Origin: Acidobacteriota bacterium
Lineage (GTDB): Bacteria; Acidobacteriota; Thermoanaerobaculia; Multivoradales; SZUA-115
Reading direction: 5' to 3'
DNA: 63,655 bases
Assembly (NCBI GenBank): GCA_024277255.1
Contig: JAJRVQ010000091.1
Coordinates: 1-63,655 of the forward strand
This document shows positions 52,881 to 60,963 of the stretch, piece after piece (within the stretch, counting starts at the first letter, position 1; every line of letters starts with the position of its first letter). Position numbers and translations under genes: made by a program. The notes under the pieces are model-generated. The model did no database searches. It was given only the letters and a program-made list of their open reading frames with translations, and was not told where the DNA came from.

Positions 52881-54038
52881 TCAGTCTCCTTGCGCCGCGG
52901 CGCCGGCCGCCGCCAGTTTCTCCGCCGTGGGCCCATGCGTAACCTCGCCGCCGTGGGTCCACAGCATCGGCACCAGGACGTCGTTGTCGGGATCGATTTC
53001 GATCTTGCCCTCTTCGACCAACTCGCGCAGCACTGCGAGGATGTTGCGCGCGTAAAGATTGCTGGCATCTTCGGACATGGTGGCGGCGAGGTTCTCAGGG
53101 CCGAGGATTACGACCCCTTGGTGGAGCACCTCCTCGCCGAGTTGCGACAGCTCGCAGTTGCCACCTTGCTCGACGGCCAGGTCGACGATCACCGCTCCGC
53201 GGCGCATCGATTCGACCATCTCGCGGGTGATCAGCGTCGGCGCCTTGCGGCCGGGAATCTGGGCGGTGGTGATGGCCACGTCGGCGGCCGCCAGGTGCTC
53301 TTGAACGATCTCGCGCTGGCGGACCAGGAAGTCTTCACCCATCTGTTTGGCGTAGCCACCCTTGCCTTCGCCGCTCTCCACCATCGGCAGCTCGATGAAC
53401 CGGCCGCCTAGAGATTTGACCTCTTCCTCGACTGCCGGGCGGATGTCCGAAACCTCGACCACCGCTCCCAGCCGTTTGGCGGTGGCGATGGCTTGCAGCC
53501 CGGCGACGCCGGCGCCCATGACCACCACCCGTGCCGGTTTGACGGTGCCGGCGGCGGTCATCAGGAGAGGGAAGTACTTGGCCAGCCGACCGGCGGCCAG
53601 CAGCACGGCCTTGTAGCCGGCGATCGACGCTTGCGAGGAGAGGGCGTCCATCGACTGCGCGCGGGTGACCCGCGGCAGCAGTTCCAAGGCCAGGGAGGTG
53701 ACCTGCCGCTGGGCCAACAGGGCGGCGGTTTGGGCTCCCTCGCTTGGCGAGAGCAGGCCGATCAAGGTGGTGCCCTGCTTGAGCCGGTGGGCTTGTTGGT
53801 CATCGACGCCGCGCACGGTCAGCACAAGATCGGCTTCACTCCAGGCGGTGGAGGCGTCGCTGGCCAGGGTGGCGCCACTGGCGGTGAAGGCCTCGTCATC
53901 GATGTGGGCTCCGGCTCCGGCCCCGGCTTCCACCGTGACACTGAGGCCCAGCCCTATCAGCTTCTCGACCGTCTCCGGGGTTGCCGCGACACGCGACTCA
54001 CCCGCAGTGGTCTCCCGAGGTACGAAAGCGTGCAACAT
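52881..54038 (-). CDS. pntA1: NAD(P) transhydrogenase alpha subunit, NAD-binding part
   Basis: A 385-residue soluble domain I. It has VPRETTAGESRVAATPETV at the start, YKAVLLAA and the NAD-binding fold VVVMGAGVAGLQAIATAKRLGA with SDIRPAVEEEVKSLGG. It binds NAD(H) and hands hydride to PntB. First gene of pntA1-pntA2-pntB. Its promoter must lie in the long gap shared with the divergent sulfur cluster. Confidence 0.95.
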   Translation of the reverse strand: MLHAFVPRETTAGESRVAATPETVEKLIGLGLSVTVEAGAGAGAHIDDEAFTASGATLASDASTAWSEADLVLTVRGVDDQQAHRLKQGTTLIGLLSPSEGAQTAALLAQRQVTSLALELLPRVTRAQSMDALSSQASIAGYKAVLLAAGRLAKYFPLLMTAAGTVKPARVVVMGAGVAGLQAIATAKRLGAVVEVSDIRPAVEEEVKSLGGRFIELPMVESGEGKGGYAKQMGEDFLVRQREIVQEHLAAADVAITTAQIPGRKAPTLITREMVESMRRGAVIVDLAVEQGGNCELSQLGEEVLHQGVVILGPENLAATMSEDASNLYARNILAVLRELVEEGKIEIDPDNDVLVPMLWTHGGEVTHGPTAEKLAAAGAAAQGD

Positions 54039-54221
54039 TTTCTTGGGGATAGGTAAGTGTTGGTAAGTGGTCTAAGGCTGGGGGTGATTGATCAGCAAAC
54101 AGGAACGCCGCGAGCATAAGGCCGCCGGCTGTCGGGCGCAAGGGTTCTGTCCAATTACGATGGCCGGGAGATCCCGGACTGGTGCGAGCCCGCGCGTCGC
54201 AACGGTGCGTTGGGCTGGGTT

Positions 54222-54275
54222 CGCCGGCATGTCATTCCAAGGAATGGCTCTCATCGGGCTGAGAGCATGCCAGCG
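54222..54275 (+). promoter_or_regulatory. Possible three-way-junction RNA structure
   Basis: CGCCGGCATG (54222-54231) pairs with CATGCCAGCG (54266-54275) with one mismatch. It encloses CATTCC/GGAATG (54233-54246) and GCTCTC/GAGAGC (54247-54266). The layout is a closed three-way junction. I match it to no known riboswitch class. Confidence 0.35.
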
Positions 54276-54500
54276 TTGCCGCCGGCGCGCACCGCTCGAT
54301 TGGATAGGATTTGCATCTTCGAGCGCTTGCACGGGAGTGGTGGGCGCTGCGAGCCTGGAAGCCAGCGGAGATTCCTCACCGTGAGCGACGGCCGATTCGC
54401 GGCTCTATAGTAGTCTGAGCCGGCAGCACGGCGGCTCTCCTACCCAAAAGGGCAGGCCAGAGCTACTCCAGTGAGCCTCCCGTTGCCACCCCTTGACCCG

Positions 54501-54530
54501 TTGGCTCCGCCGGAAACGAGTCCCTATAGT
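54501..54530 (+). promoter_or_regulatory. Promoter candidate for the sulfur-respiration-like cluster
   Basis: TTGGCT (54501-54506), 18 bases, TATAGT (54525-54530), with transcription expected near 54537 and the ATG at 54564. AGGAGGT at 54551-54557 is a strong ribosome-binding site. Confidence 0.5.
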
Positions 54531-54563
54531 CGGTGGCGAGGAATGTGAGCAGGAGGTATCTGG

Positions 54564-56762
54564 ATGCCAATTCTCTCTCGACGACGCTTTCTGAAAATCT
54601 CTACCGGGGCTGCCGGCCTAGTTGCTGCCGGCTGTACAGATTCGGCGGACTTCTCGTCGTCGCTGTTCGCTTCGGCCGAGGGAGCAGAGACGATCCGCAC
54701 GGTTCCGACTTCTTGCGATATCTGCTTTTGGAAGTGCGGAGCCATCGCCCATGTTCGTGACGGCCAACTGTGGAAGATCGAGGGAAACCCGGTCGATCCG
54801 CTGAGTCGGGGACGGCTCTGCCCCCGAGGGACGGGGGGAGTCGGTGCCCACTATGATCGCAACCGCCTGCGCGTTCCTCTCCTGCGCCGGGAGCGCCGGG
54901 GCGAGGAAGAGTGGGTCGAAGTGACCTGGGACCAGGCGCTCAACTTCACGGCCGAAAAGCTGCTCAAGATCAAGTCCGAGTACGGCCCCGAGGCGGTCGC
55001 GCTGTTCGTTCACGGTCTGGGCGGCAAATTCCTGCGCCACACGATGAAGGCCTTCGGTACGCCCAACATCGCCGCGCCCTCCTATGCGCAGTGTCGCGGC
55101 CCCCGCGACGTGGGTTTTTCGCTCACCTTCGGCGAGGGTGTCAGCACGCCGGAGAGGACCGACATCGCCAACGCCCGCTGTTTGGTTTTGATCGGTACGC
55201 ACCTGGGGGAGAACATGCACAATACCCAGGTGCAGGAGTTCGCCGAGGCGATCGACAAGGGAGCAACGATCATCGTCGTCGATCCTCGTTTCTCGGTCGC
55301 GGCGAGCAAGGCAAAGCACTACCTGCCGATCAAGCCCGGCACCGACCTGGCGTTGTTGCTGGCCTGGATGAACGTGCTGGTGGCGGAAGAGCTGTATGAC
55401 AAGGACTATGTAGAGTCCTACGGCTTCGGCTTCGAGGCCTTCGCCGCGGAAGTGGCCCCATTCACCCCCGAATGGGCCTACCCGAAGACCGGGATCGATC
55501 CGACCTCCATCCGCGAGACCGCTCGCGCCATGGCCCGCGACAAGCCGGCGACACTGGTCCACCCGGGCCGCCACGTCACCTGGTATGGCGACGATGCGCA
55601 GCGCAGTCGCGCCATTGCATTGCTCAATGCTCTTCTCGGTAGTTGGGGGCGCAAAGGCGGTTTCTACTACCCGGGCCATATGGAAGTGCCGGGCTACCCC
55701 TATCCTCCCTATCCCAAACCGAGCCGTGGCAAAGCGGACAATGCCGAGGGCAAATACCCCTTCGCCGACGGCACGCTGACCCAGGGCATTCGGGACGCGA
55801 CGATCACCGGCGCGCCCTACCCGGTCAAAGCTTGGATGGTCTATGGCACCAACCTCCTGCAGGCGTTGCCCGCCAAGCAAGAGACGATCAAGGCCATCCA
55901 GGAACTCGACCTGATGGCGGTGGTCGACGTGGTCCCCAGCGAGGTCGCGGGTTGGGCCGATGTGGTCTTCCCCGAGTCGATCTACCTGGAGCGCTACGAC
56001 GACCTCAACGTCGGGTGGTTCAAGGAGCCGTTCATCGCCCTGCGTCAACCCGTGGTCGAACCCCCCGATGGTCAGAAACCGGGGTGGTGGATCGCACGGC
56101 AGTTGGCGGTGAAGCTGGGTCTCGAAGAGTTCTATCCGTGGACCCAGATCGAGGAGTACCTCGATCACCGCCTCAAGGCGGCGGGCACCAGTCTCGTCGA
56201 GATGAAGGAAAAGGGAGTCCTGCCGGGGCCCAAGCAGCCGCTCTACTTCGATGAAGGCGTGCCGGCTGAGTTTTACACCCCCTCGGGCAAGATCGAGTTT
56301 TACTCGCTGCAATTGAAAGAAGCCGGCTTCGATCCGGTGCCCAAGTTCACCCCGCCGGAGGAGCCGCCGCCGGGACATTTCCGGCTGCTCTACGGCCGGG
56401 CCCCGGTCCACTCGTTCAGCCGCACCCAGACCAACCCCGTGCTCTCGGAGATGATGAACGAGAACGAGGTGTGGATCAATGCCGACGTAGCCCGGCGCTA
56501 CGGTCTTGACAGCACCAGCCACGTGCGCCTCAAGAACCAGGATGGCGTGGTCAGCAGCCCCATCCGGGTCAAGGCCACGCAGCGCATCCGGTCGGACTGC
56601 GTCTTTATGGTTCACGGCTTTGGACAGACCTCCAAAGGGCTCTTCCCGCGCTACCGCCGGGGAGCCAGCGACGCGGATCTGATCACTCGTTATGAGATCG
56701 ATCCGCTGATGGGAGGCACGGGAATGAGCGTCAACTTCGTCGCATTAGAGCTGGAGGTCTAG
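54564..56762 (+). CDS. Tat-exported molybdopterin oxidoreductase, polysulfide/thiosulfate reductase type (PsrA/PhsA-like)
   Basis: A 732-residue CISM-family catalytic subunit. The N-terminus has the twin-arginine motif SRRRFLK and a LVAAGC lipobox-like end, so it may be an anchored periplasmic lipoprotein. The [4Fe-4S] Cys are 51, 54, 58 and 86 (CDICFWKC...LCPRG). The molybdenum ligand is Cys177 in SYAQCRG, as in PsrA, PhsA and related enzymes. The C-terminal dinucleotide-binding domain (LLYGRAPVHSFSRTQTNP) is complete. Gene order with a four-cluster ferredoxin and NrfD anchor marks a quinone-linked complex. Sulfur-transport genes downstream make polysulfide, thiosulfate or sulfur the likely substrate; tetrathionate or arsenate cannot be ruled out. 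Confidence 0.85.
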   Translation: MPILSRRRFLKISTGAAGLVAAGCTDSADFSSSLFASAEGAETIRTVPTSCDICFWKCGAIAHVRDGQLWKIEGNPVDPLSRGRLCPRGTGGVGAHYDRNRLRVPLLRRERRGEEEWVEVTWDQALNFTAEKLLKIKSEYGPEAVALFVHGLGGKFLRHTMKAFGTPNIAAPSYAQCRGPRDVGFSLTFGEGVSTPERTDIANARCLVLIGTHLGENMHNTQVQEFAEAIDKGATIIVVDPRFSVAASKAKHYLPIKPGTDLALLLAWMNVLVAEELYDKDYVESYGFGFEAFAAEVAPFTPEWAYPKTGIDPTSIRETARAMARDKPATLVHPGRHVTWYGDDAQRSRAIALLNALLGSWGRKGGFYYPGHMEVPGYPYPPYPKPSRGKADNAEGKYPFADGTLTQGIRDATITGAPYPVKAWMVYGTNLLQALPAKQETIKAIQELDLMAVVDVVPSEVAGWADVVFPESIYLERYDDLNVGWFKEPFIALRQPVVEPPDGQKPGWWIARQLAVKLGLEEFYPWTQIEEYLDHRLKAAGTSLVEMKEKGVLPGPKQPLYFDEGVPAEFYTPSGKIEFYSLQLKEAGFDPVPKFTPPEEPPPGHFRLLYGRAPVHSFSRTQTNPVLSEMMNENEVWINADVARRYGLDSTSHVRLKNQDGVVSSPIRVKATQRIRSDCVFMVHGFGQTSKGLFPRYRRGASDADLITRYEIDPLMGGTGMSVNFVALELEV

Positions 56763-56766
56763 TCAG

Positions 56767-57306
56767 ATGGCACGTTTTGGCATGGTCATCGATACGGCCA
56801 AGTGCATCGGCTGCATGGACTGCGTGGTGGCATGCAAGACCGAGAATGACGTTCCCGACGGCTTCTGCCGCGACTGGATCGTCACCGAGGTCAAGGGCGT
56901 CTTTCCGCAGCTCAACATGGAAATCCGCAGCGAACGCTGCAACATGTGCGACAACCCGCCGTGCGTCCACTGCTGCCCCACCGGGGCCAGCCATATCTCC
57001 GACTTCGGTCAGCTCGTTCAGATCGACCACGAAGTTTGTATCGGTTGCAAGGCCTGCCTCGCCTCCTGCCCCTACGGAGCCCGCTACACCCATCCTGACG
57101 GCTATGCCGACAAGTGCACCTTCTGCGAGCACCGGTTGAAGGATGGCAAAGACCCGGCTTGTGTCTCGGTCTGCCCAACCCATTGCATGCACTTCGGCGA
57201 TCTGGACGACCCGAACGGGAACCTCAACCAGCTGTTGCGGGAGAGGAAGCACAAGAGGCTAATGCCGGAAGCGGGCACCGAACCCCGGATTTACTTCCTG
57301 CCGTAA
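56767..57306 (+). CDS. Four-cluster ferredoxin subunit (PsrB-like)
   Basis: A 179-residue iron-sulfur protein with four Cys sets: CIGCMDCVVAC, CNMCDNPPCVHCCP, CIGCKACLASCP and CTFCEHRLKDGKDPACVSVCP. These bind four [4Fe-4S] clusters and pass electrons between the NrfD anchor and the molybdoenzyme. It starts four bases after the preceding stop. It has no signal of its own, so it should be exported together with the Tat subunit. Confidence 0.92.
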   Translation: MARFGMVIDTAKCIGCMDCVVACKTENDVPDGFCRDWIVTEVKGVFPQLNMEIRSERCNMCDNPPCVHCCPTGASHISDFGQLVQIDHEVCIGCKACLASCPYGARYTHPDGYADKCTFCEHRLKDGKDPACVSVCPTHCMHFGDLDDPNGNLNQLLRERKHKRLMPEAGTEPRIYFLP

Positions 57307-57319
57307 GGAGGATGCGACT

Positions 57320-57592
57320 GTGAGCCGCCCGAGATACCCCACCGCGAGATTCGTCGCCGACCCTGAAGTTCAGCGACGGCTCCTTGCCGAACTGCGCGAC
57401 TCGCTACCCGTCGAGGATCTTGTGACCTGGGTCGTCGAACAACGGCCGGAAGCCACCTTCGACCAGACCCTGGCCCTGTTGAAAGAGATCTACGCGGCCG
57501 GGTTCCGCATCGTCGCGGCGGATACCACGCCACGAACCTATCGCGTCGGCGGACGAGACATGCGCGCTTGTCCGCAACGCGTCGAAGCCTGA
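57320..57592 (+). CDS. Small protein in the respiratory operon, function unknown
   Basis: A 90-residue protein with GTG start and TAAGGAGG upstream. It has no signal peptide or membrane helix. It is helical, with LLAELRDSLPVEDLVTWVVEQRP then TFDQTLALLKEIYAAGFRIVAAD, and a single Cys near the end. I do not recognise it. It lies between the ferredoxin and NrfD genes, so it could be a dedicated chaperone or assembly factor. Confidence 0.65.
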   Translation: MSRPRYPTARFVADPEVQRRLLAELRDSLPVEDLVTWVVEQRPEATFDQTLALLKEIYAAGFRIVAADTTPRTYRVGGRDMRACPQRVEA

Positions 57593-57607
57593 CCACTCGA
57601 GGTGTCC

Positions 57608-58546
57608 ATGTACGAGCTGACGAGCACGAACTCGAATCCGCTGGTCACCCACGGCCTGCACGTGTGGGGCTGGGAGATCCCGATCTACCTCTTCCTGGGA
57701 GGGCTGGTAGCCGGCCTGATGGCGATCTCCGGCTACTTTCTCTTCTCGGGCCGTCACCGCAACTCGAACTGCGCCTGCTTTGTCCTCCCGGGGTTGAGCT
57801 TGGTGCTCCTCTCGCTGGGGATGTTCGCACTTTTTCTGGATCTGGAACACAAGCTGTATGTCTGGCGTCTTTATATGACGTTCAAGATCACTTCGCCGAT
57901 GTCGTGGGGCTCGTGGATCCTGCTTCTCGTCTATCCGGCGCTGCTGTTGAACCTGATGCTGCGCGTGCCGCCGTTCGTGGAAAAACGGCTGTCGGGTGCC
58001 AGGCAGCTCTCGGAACGGCTGATTCAGCAGCCACGCCTCGTCAAGTGGGTGGGGATGCTGAACATGGTCTTGGGCGGAATGCTGGGCATCTATACCGGGA
58101 TTCTGCTGAGTGGCTTGGGGGCCAGGCCGCTGTGGAACAGTGCGGCTCTGGGACCCCTTTTCCTGGTGTCGGGTTTGTCCACGGCCGCCGCGCTGGCCCA
58201 CATGGTGGTGCCTGACCGGTCGGAGAGGGAACTTCTGGCCAAGGCGGACAACGGCTTCTTGATCGCGGAACTCGCCCTCCTCGGTCTCTTCCTGATTGGA
58301 CTGTTGAGTTCGACCAAGGTACACGCCGAGGCGGCGGCACTCTTGCTAGGCGGACCTTACACCGCCGTCTTCTGGGTCTTTGTCGTCGGCCTCGGAATTG
58401 TGATCCCATTCTCTATTCAACTTCTCACCGTGAACCACAAGGTACGTCACACGCCTCTGGCACCGATCCTGGTGTTGGCCGGCGGCGTTGTACTGCGCTT
58501 CGTGATTGTCTCTGCCGGACAACTTACGCACTGGAGTCCGATGTGA
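57608..58546 (+). CDS. NrfD/PsrC-like quinone-interacting membrane anchor
   Basis: A 312-residue membrane protein with eight helices. It begins MYELTSTNSNPLVTHGLHVWGWEIPIYLFLGGLVAGLM with the NrfD motif. ATG 57608 is preferred to GTG 57602 because GAGGTG lies just before it. NrfD anchors take electrons from quinol to the ferredoxin subunit. It overlaps the next gene by four bases. Confidence 0.9.
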   Translation: MYELTSTNSNPLVTHGLHVWGWEIPIYLFLGGLVAGLMAISGYFLFSGRHRNSNCACFVLPGLSLVLLSLGMFALFLDLEHKLYVWRLYMTFKITSPMSWGSWILLLVYPALLLNLMLRVPPFVEKRLSGARQLSERLIQQPRLVKWVGMLNMVLGGMLGIYTGILLSGLGARPLWNSAALGPLFLVSGLSTAAALAHMVVPDRSERELLAKADNGFLIAELALLGLFLIGLLSSTKVHAEAAALLLGGPYTAVFWVFVVGLGIVIPFSIQLLTVNHKVRHTPLAPILVLAGGVVLRFVIVSAGQLTHWSPM

Positions 58547-59067
58547 ATGTAGATAAACCAGCTCCCTACATGAATCCCTATCTTGCCGGCCTAGCTCTAG
58601 GGTTGGTGCTCCTGGCGACCTTCGTCTTCGTCGGCAGGGGCCTCGGAGCGTCCGGGGCCTTCTCGACCGTGGTGGCGGTGGGAGGGGAGAAGATTGCTCC
58701 CGAGCACGCCCACGCCAACAGCTTCTATATGGGCTATCTCGAAAACGGCTTCGGCAGCCCGTTCAAGAGCTTTCTGTTGTTTGAGGTGATCGGTGTCCTG
58801 ATTGGAGGCTTCTTGTCGGGGATGCTGGCCGGGAGACTGCGCAAGACGATCGAGAAGGGTCCGAGAATCTCGACCCAAGGACGGTTGATGATGGCCCTGC
58901 TCGGTGGAGGATTGATGGGGGTCGGGGCCAAGCTGGCCAGAGGCTGTACGAGTGGCCAAGCTCTATCCGGCGGGGCCGTGCTGGCCCTGGGTAGTTGGGT
59001 ATTCATGATGATGGTCTTCGCCGGCGCCTACGCCGCCGCCTATTTCGTCAGGAGGCAATGGAGATGA
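58543..59067 (+). CDS. YeeE/YedE (TsuA-like) sulfur-compound transporter, first half
   Basis: A 174-residue membrane protein (GTG start in GTGA overlap with the anchor gene) with about four helices. The conserved LARGCTSGQALSGGAVLALGSWVF holds the Cys needed for thiosulfate passage in TsuA. In this family one polypeptide may be split into two genes, and the second half follows. Confidence 0.87.
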   Translation: MNVDKPAPYMNPYLAGLALGLVLLATFVFVGRGLGASGAFSTVVAVGGEKIAPEHAHANSFYMGYLENGFGSPFKSFLLFEVIGVLIGGFLSGMLAGRLRKTIEKGPRISTQGRLMMALLGGGLMGVGAKLARGCTSGQALSGGAVLALGSWVFMMMVFAGAYAAAYFVRRQWR

Positions 59068-59663
59068 ACGCACCGTTCTACAAGTTTGGTCTATTCGGAG
59101 ACGAGATGTCGCTGGTGGTCGCCTTCATTCTGGGCATCGGTTTCGGCTTTGCCCTGGAGAGGGCCGGCTTCGGTAGTGCTCGCAAGCTCACCGCGCAGTT
59201 CTATTTCACCGACCTCGCCGTCTTCAAAGTGATGTTTACCGCCATCGTCACCGCCATGCTCGGTCTGTTCTATCTCTCCTGGGCCGGTTTCGTCGATGTG
59301 TCGCTGGTCTTTGTCAATCCGACCTACTTGCTGCCCCAGTTGGTGGGTGGGTTGATCTTGGGCGTCGGTTTCGTCGTCGGTGGCTATTGCCCCGGCACTT
59401 CCCTGGTAGGGATCGCAACGGGCAGACTGGATGCCATCGTCTTCGCCGTGGGTGTCGCCGTCGGCATCCTGGTCTTCGGCGAGATGTACTCTTACCTTGC
59501 CAACTTCATGACCGTCACTTCCATGGGTAAGGTCACCCTTGCCCAACAGATCGGCGTACGCACCGGGGTGGTGGTGTTCGGCGTCGTGGTGATGGCTCTG
59601 CTCGGCTTCTGGGGGGCCGGTGTCGTCGAGCGGAAGATGGCAGCGAAAGGAGCGGCGGCGTGA
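59064..59663 (+). CDS. YeeE/YedE (TsuA-like) sulfur-compound transporter, second half
   Basis: A 199-residue membrane protein. ATG 59064 has GGAGG eight bases upstream. The motif GGYCPGTSLVGIATGR gives the second conserved Cys; GFGFALERAGFGSARKL is the family start. With the preceding protein it forms one transporter, probably importing thiosulfate or a persulfide-type compound. Confidence 0.87.
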   Translation: MNAPFYKFGLFGDEMSLVVAFILGIGFGFALERAGFGSARKLTAQFYFTDLAVFKVMFTAIVTAMLGLFYLSWAGFVDVSLVFVNPTYLLPQLVGGLILGVGFVVGGYCPGTSLVGIATGRLDAIVFAVGVAVGILVFGEMYSYLANFMTVTSMGKVTLAQQIGVRTGVVVFGVVVMALLGFWGAGVVERKMAAKGAAA

Positions 59664-60310
59664 GTCAACAAGGAATTCGCAAGCTCGGCCTCAATCAGCG
59701 TCTCGCCCTGGTGGCTCTGGTCATGGGCGTGGTGGCACTGTTCGGTGCGCCACGATCGGAGAGTACGGTCACGATCAATTCGCGCGAGCTGGCTCTGGTC
59801 GTCGAGCGGACCTTCGATCACATCATGGTCGACGAACTGGCGGATTGGATCATCCAGGGACGCTCGGATTTCCGCCTCCTCGATGTGCGCGACAAAGAGG
59901 AATTCGACGCGTACCACATCCCCAACGCGGAGAGTGTGGAGTTGCACGAGCTGGCCGACTATCCACTCAGCAAGAACGAGAAGATCGTCGTCTACTCGGG
60001 CGGCGGGATGCACTCGGCCCAGGCCTGGTTCTTCCTCAAAGCCGCCGGCTATCCGGGCGCCTACATCCTCTTTGGTGGTCTCGAGGAGTGGAAGGACCTG
60101 ATCCTCTTCCCCAGCCTGCCGGCGGATCCCGACCCCACCCAGCTGGCCGCCGTTCAAAGGGCACAGCAGGTCAGCGAGTTCTTCGGTGGCAGCCCGCGCA
60201 GTGGAGGTGCGGCTTTGGCTGAAACCTCGGCGATCCCCATGCCGACGGTGAAAGCGCCGTCCCATGCTCCTGTTGCCAGGGCGAAGCGACCGCGCAAAGA
60301 GGGGTGTTAA
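59660..60310 (+). CDS. Membrane-anchored rhodanese-like protein without catalytic Cys
   Basis: A 216-residue protein starting at GTG 59660, which overlaps the transporter stop (GTGA). A hydrophobic N-terminal segment (LALVALVMGVVALFG) serves as anchor or signal. The rhodanese fold spans residues ~55-150: LLDVRDKEEFDAYHIPNA and VVYSGGGMHSAQAWFFLKAAGY. The active-site Cys of the CxxGxRS loop is Ser113 here. The only Cys left is the last residue (Cys216, after RPRKEG), following a ~60-residue basic tail. It may act as a sulfur carrier through that Cys or only bind sulfur compounds. Confidence 0.82.
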   Translation: MSQQGIRKLGLNQRLALVALVMGVVALFGAPRSESTVTINSRELALVVERTFDHIMVDELADWIIQGRSDFRLLDVRDKEEFDAYHIPNAESVELHELADYPLSKNEKIVVYSGGGMHSAQAWFFLKAAGYPGAYILFGGLEEWKDLILFPSLPADPDPTQLAAVQRAQQVSEFFGGSPRSGGAALAETSAIPMPTVKAPSHAPVARAKRPRKEGC

Positions 60311-60355
60311 TATCCTCGCTCTCGCCGAATTCTCAACTTCTCAGGGGACCGCTCG

Positions 60356-60757
60356 ATGAATGAGACTACAGTCGCTTACGAGACCACCACGGCCTTATCC
60401 TTCGACCAGGCTGTGGCGCGCTGCCGCGAAGTGCTCGCCGAGGAAGGCTTTGGAGTTCTTTCTGAAATCGATGTCCAGGCGACGATGAAAAAGAAGCTGG
60501 ATATCGACCGAGAACCCTACCTCATTCTCGGCGCTTGTCACCCACCCTCGGCACACCGGGCCTTGGGCGCGGTACCGCAGATCGGCGTCCTATTGCCCTG
60601 CAATGTGACGGTTTCGATCGAAGGTGGAAAGACCGTGGTTCGAGCCATGAAGTTGGAGGGGATGGTCACCATGTTGGACAACTCCGAGGTGGAAGAGGTC
60701 GCCCGGTTCGTGGGTGCCGCCTTACAGCGCGTTGTGCAGTCTGTAGAAGTCGCATAG
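60356..60757 (+). CDS. DUF302 protein
   Basis: A 133-residue protein with the DUF302 pattern: TALSFDQAVARCREVLAEEGFGVLSEIDVQATMKKKL, then LGACHPPSAHRALGAVPQIGVLLPCNVTV. The Cys of GACHP and LLPCN are conserved in part of this family, which often sits beside sulfur-metabolism genes. The function is unknown. Confidence 0.85.
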   Translation: MNETTVAYETTTALSFDQAVARCREVLAEEGFGVLSEIDVQATMKKKLDIDREPYLILGACHPPSAHRALGAVPQIGVLLPCNVTVSIEGGKTVVRAMKLEGMVTMLDNSEVEEVARFVGAALQRVVQSVEVA

Positions 60758-60878
60758 CCCCCTCATCGGGCGGCGCGATCGTCTCCCACCTTCCCCACTC
60801 CGTGGACCTCAAACTCCCATCTGTTGGGGTGGTGCACCGAGTGGGCAGCGCGGGTAGCGTCAGAGGTGCAAAAGGCCG

Positions 60879-60899
60879 CTCGGCGGGACCTCCGCCGAG
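60879..60899. repeat. Hairpin with 8-bp stem, REP-like
   Basis: CTCGGCGG (60879-60886), five bases, CCGCCGAG (60892-60899). It is related to the stem at 10012-10029 and lies in the 206-base gap before the FadL-type gene. No T-run follows. Confidence 0.45.
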
Positions 60900-60963
60900 T
60901 AGGTTCTTGATCTGCCGGGTGACTTTATAACCCCGCTGAATCGAGAGAAAGGAGGCAGGGAAA

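Larger units (their letters stand above)
54039..54563. other. Divergent intergenic region, 525 bases, with structured element
   Basis: No gene supported. It holds a three-stem structure at 54222-54275, a hairpin at 54417-54437 (GAGCCG/CGGCTC) and a promoter before the molybdoenzyme gene. Short frames on both strands lack starts with ribosome-binding sites or recognisable domains. Confidence 0.5.

Noticed and set aside
52585..54038. Split pntA as a possible frameshift
   Set aside because: The separate membrane part has its own GTG and ribosome-binding site. Three-gene transhydrogenases are widespread.
54181..54275. TPP riboswitch suggested by CTGAGAG and ATGCCAGCG
   Set aside because: The conserved CCTGATCTGG block is missing between the two motifs and their order and spacing do not fit the class.
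54618..56615. Minus-strand 665-codon frame opposite the molybdoenzyme
   Set aside because: The plus-strand protein has a Tat signal, cluster Cys set and molybdenum ligand. The antisense product has none of the features of a protein family.
58543..59663. Split of the YeeE/YedE transporter into two genes as a possible frameshift
   Set aside because: The second gene has its own ribosome-binding site and a four-base overlap. Two-gene forms are common in the family.
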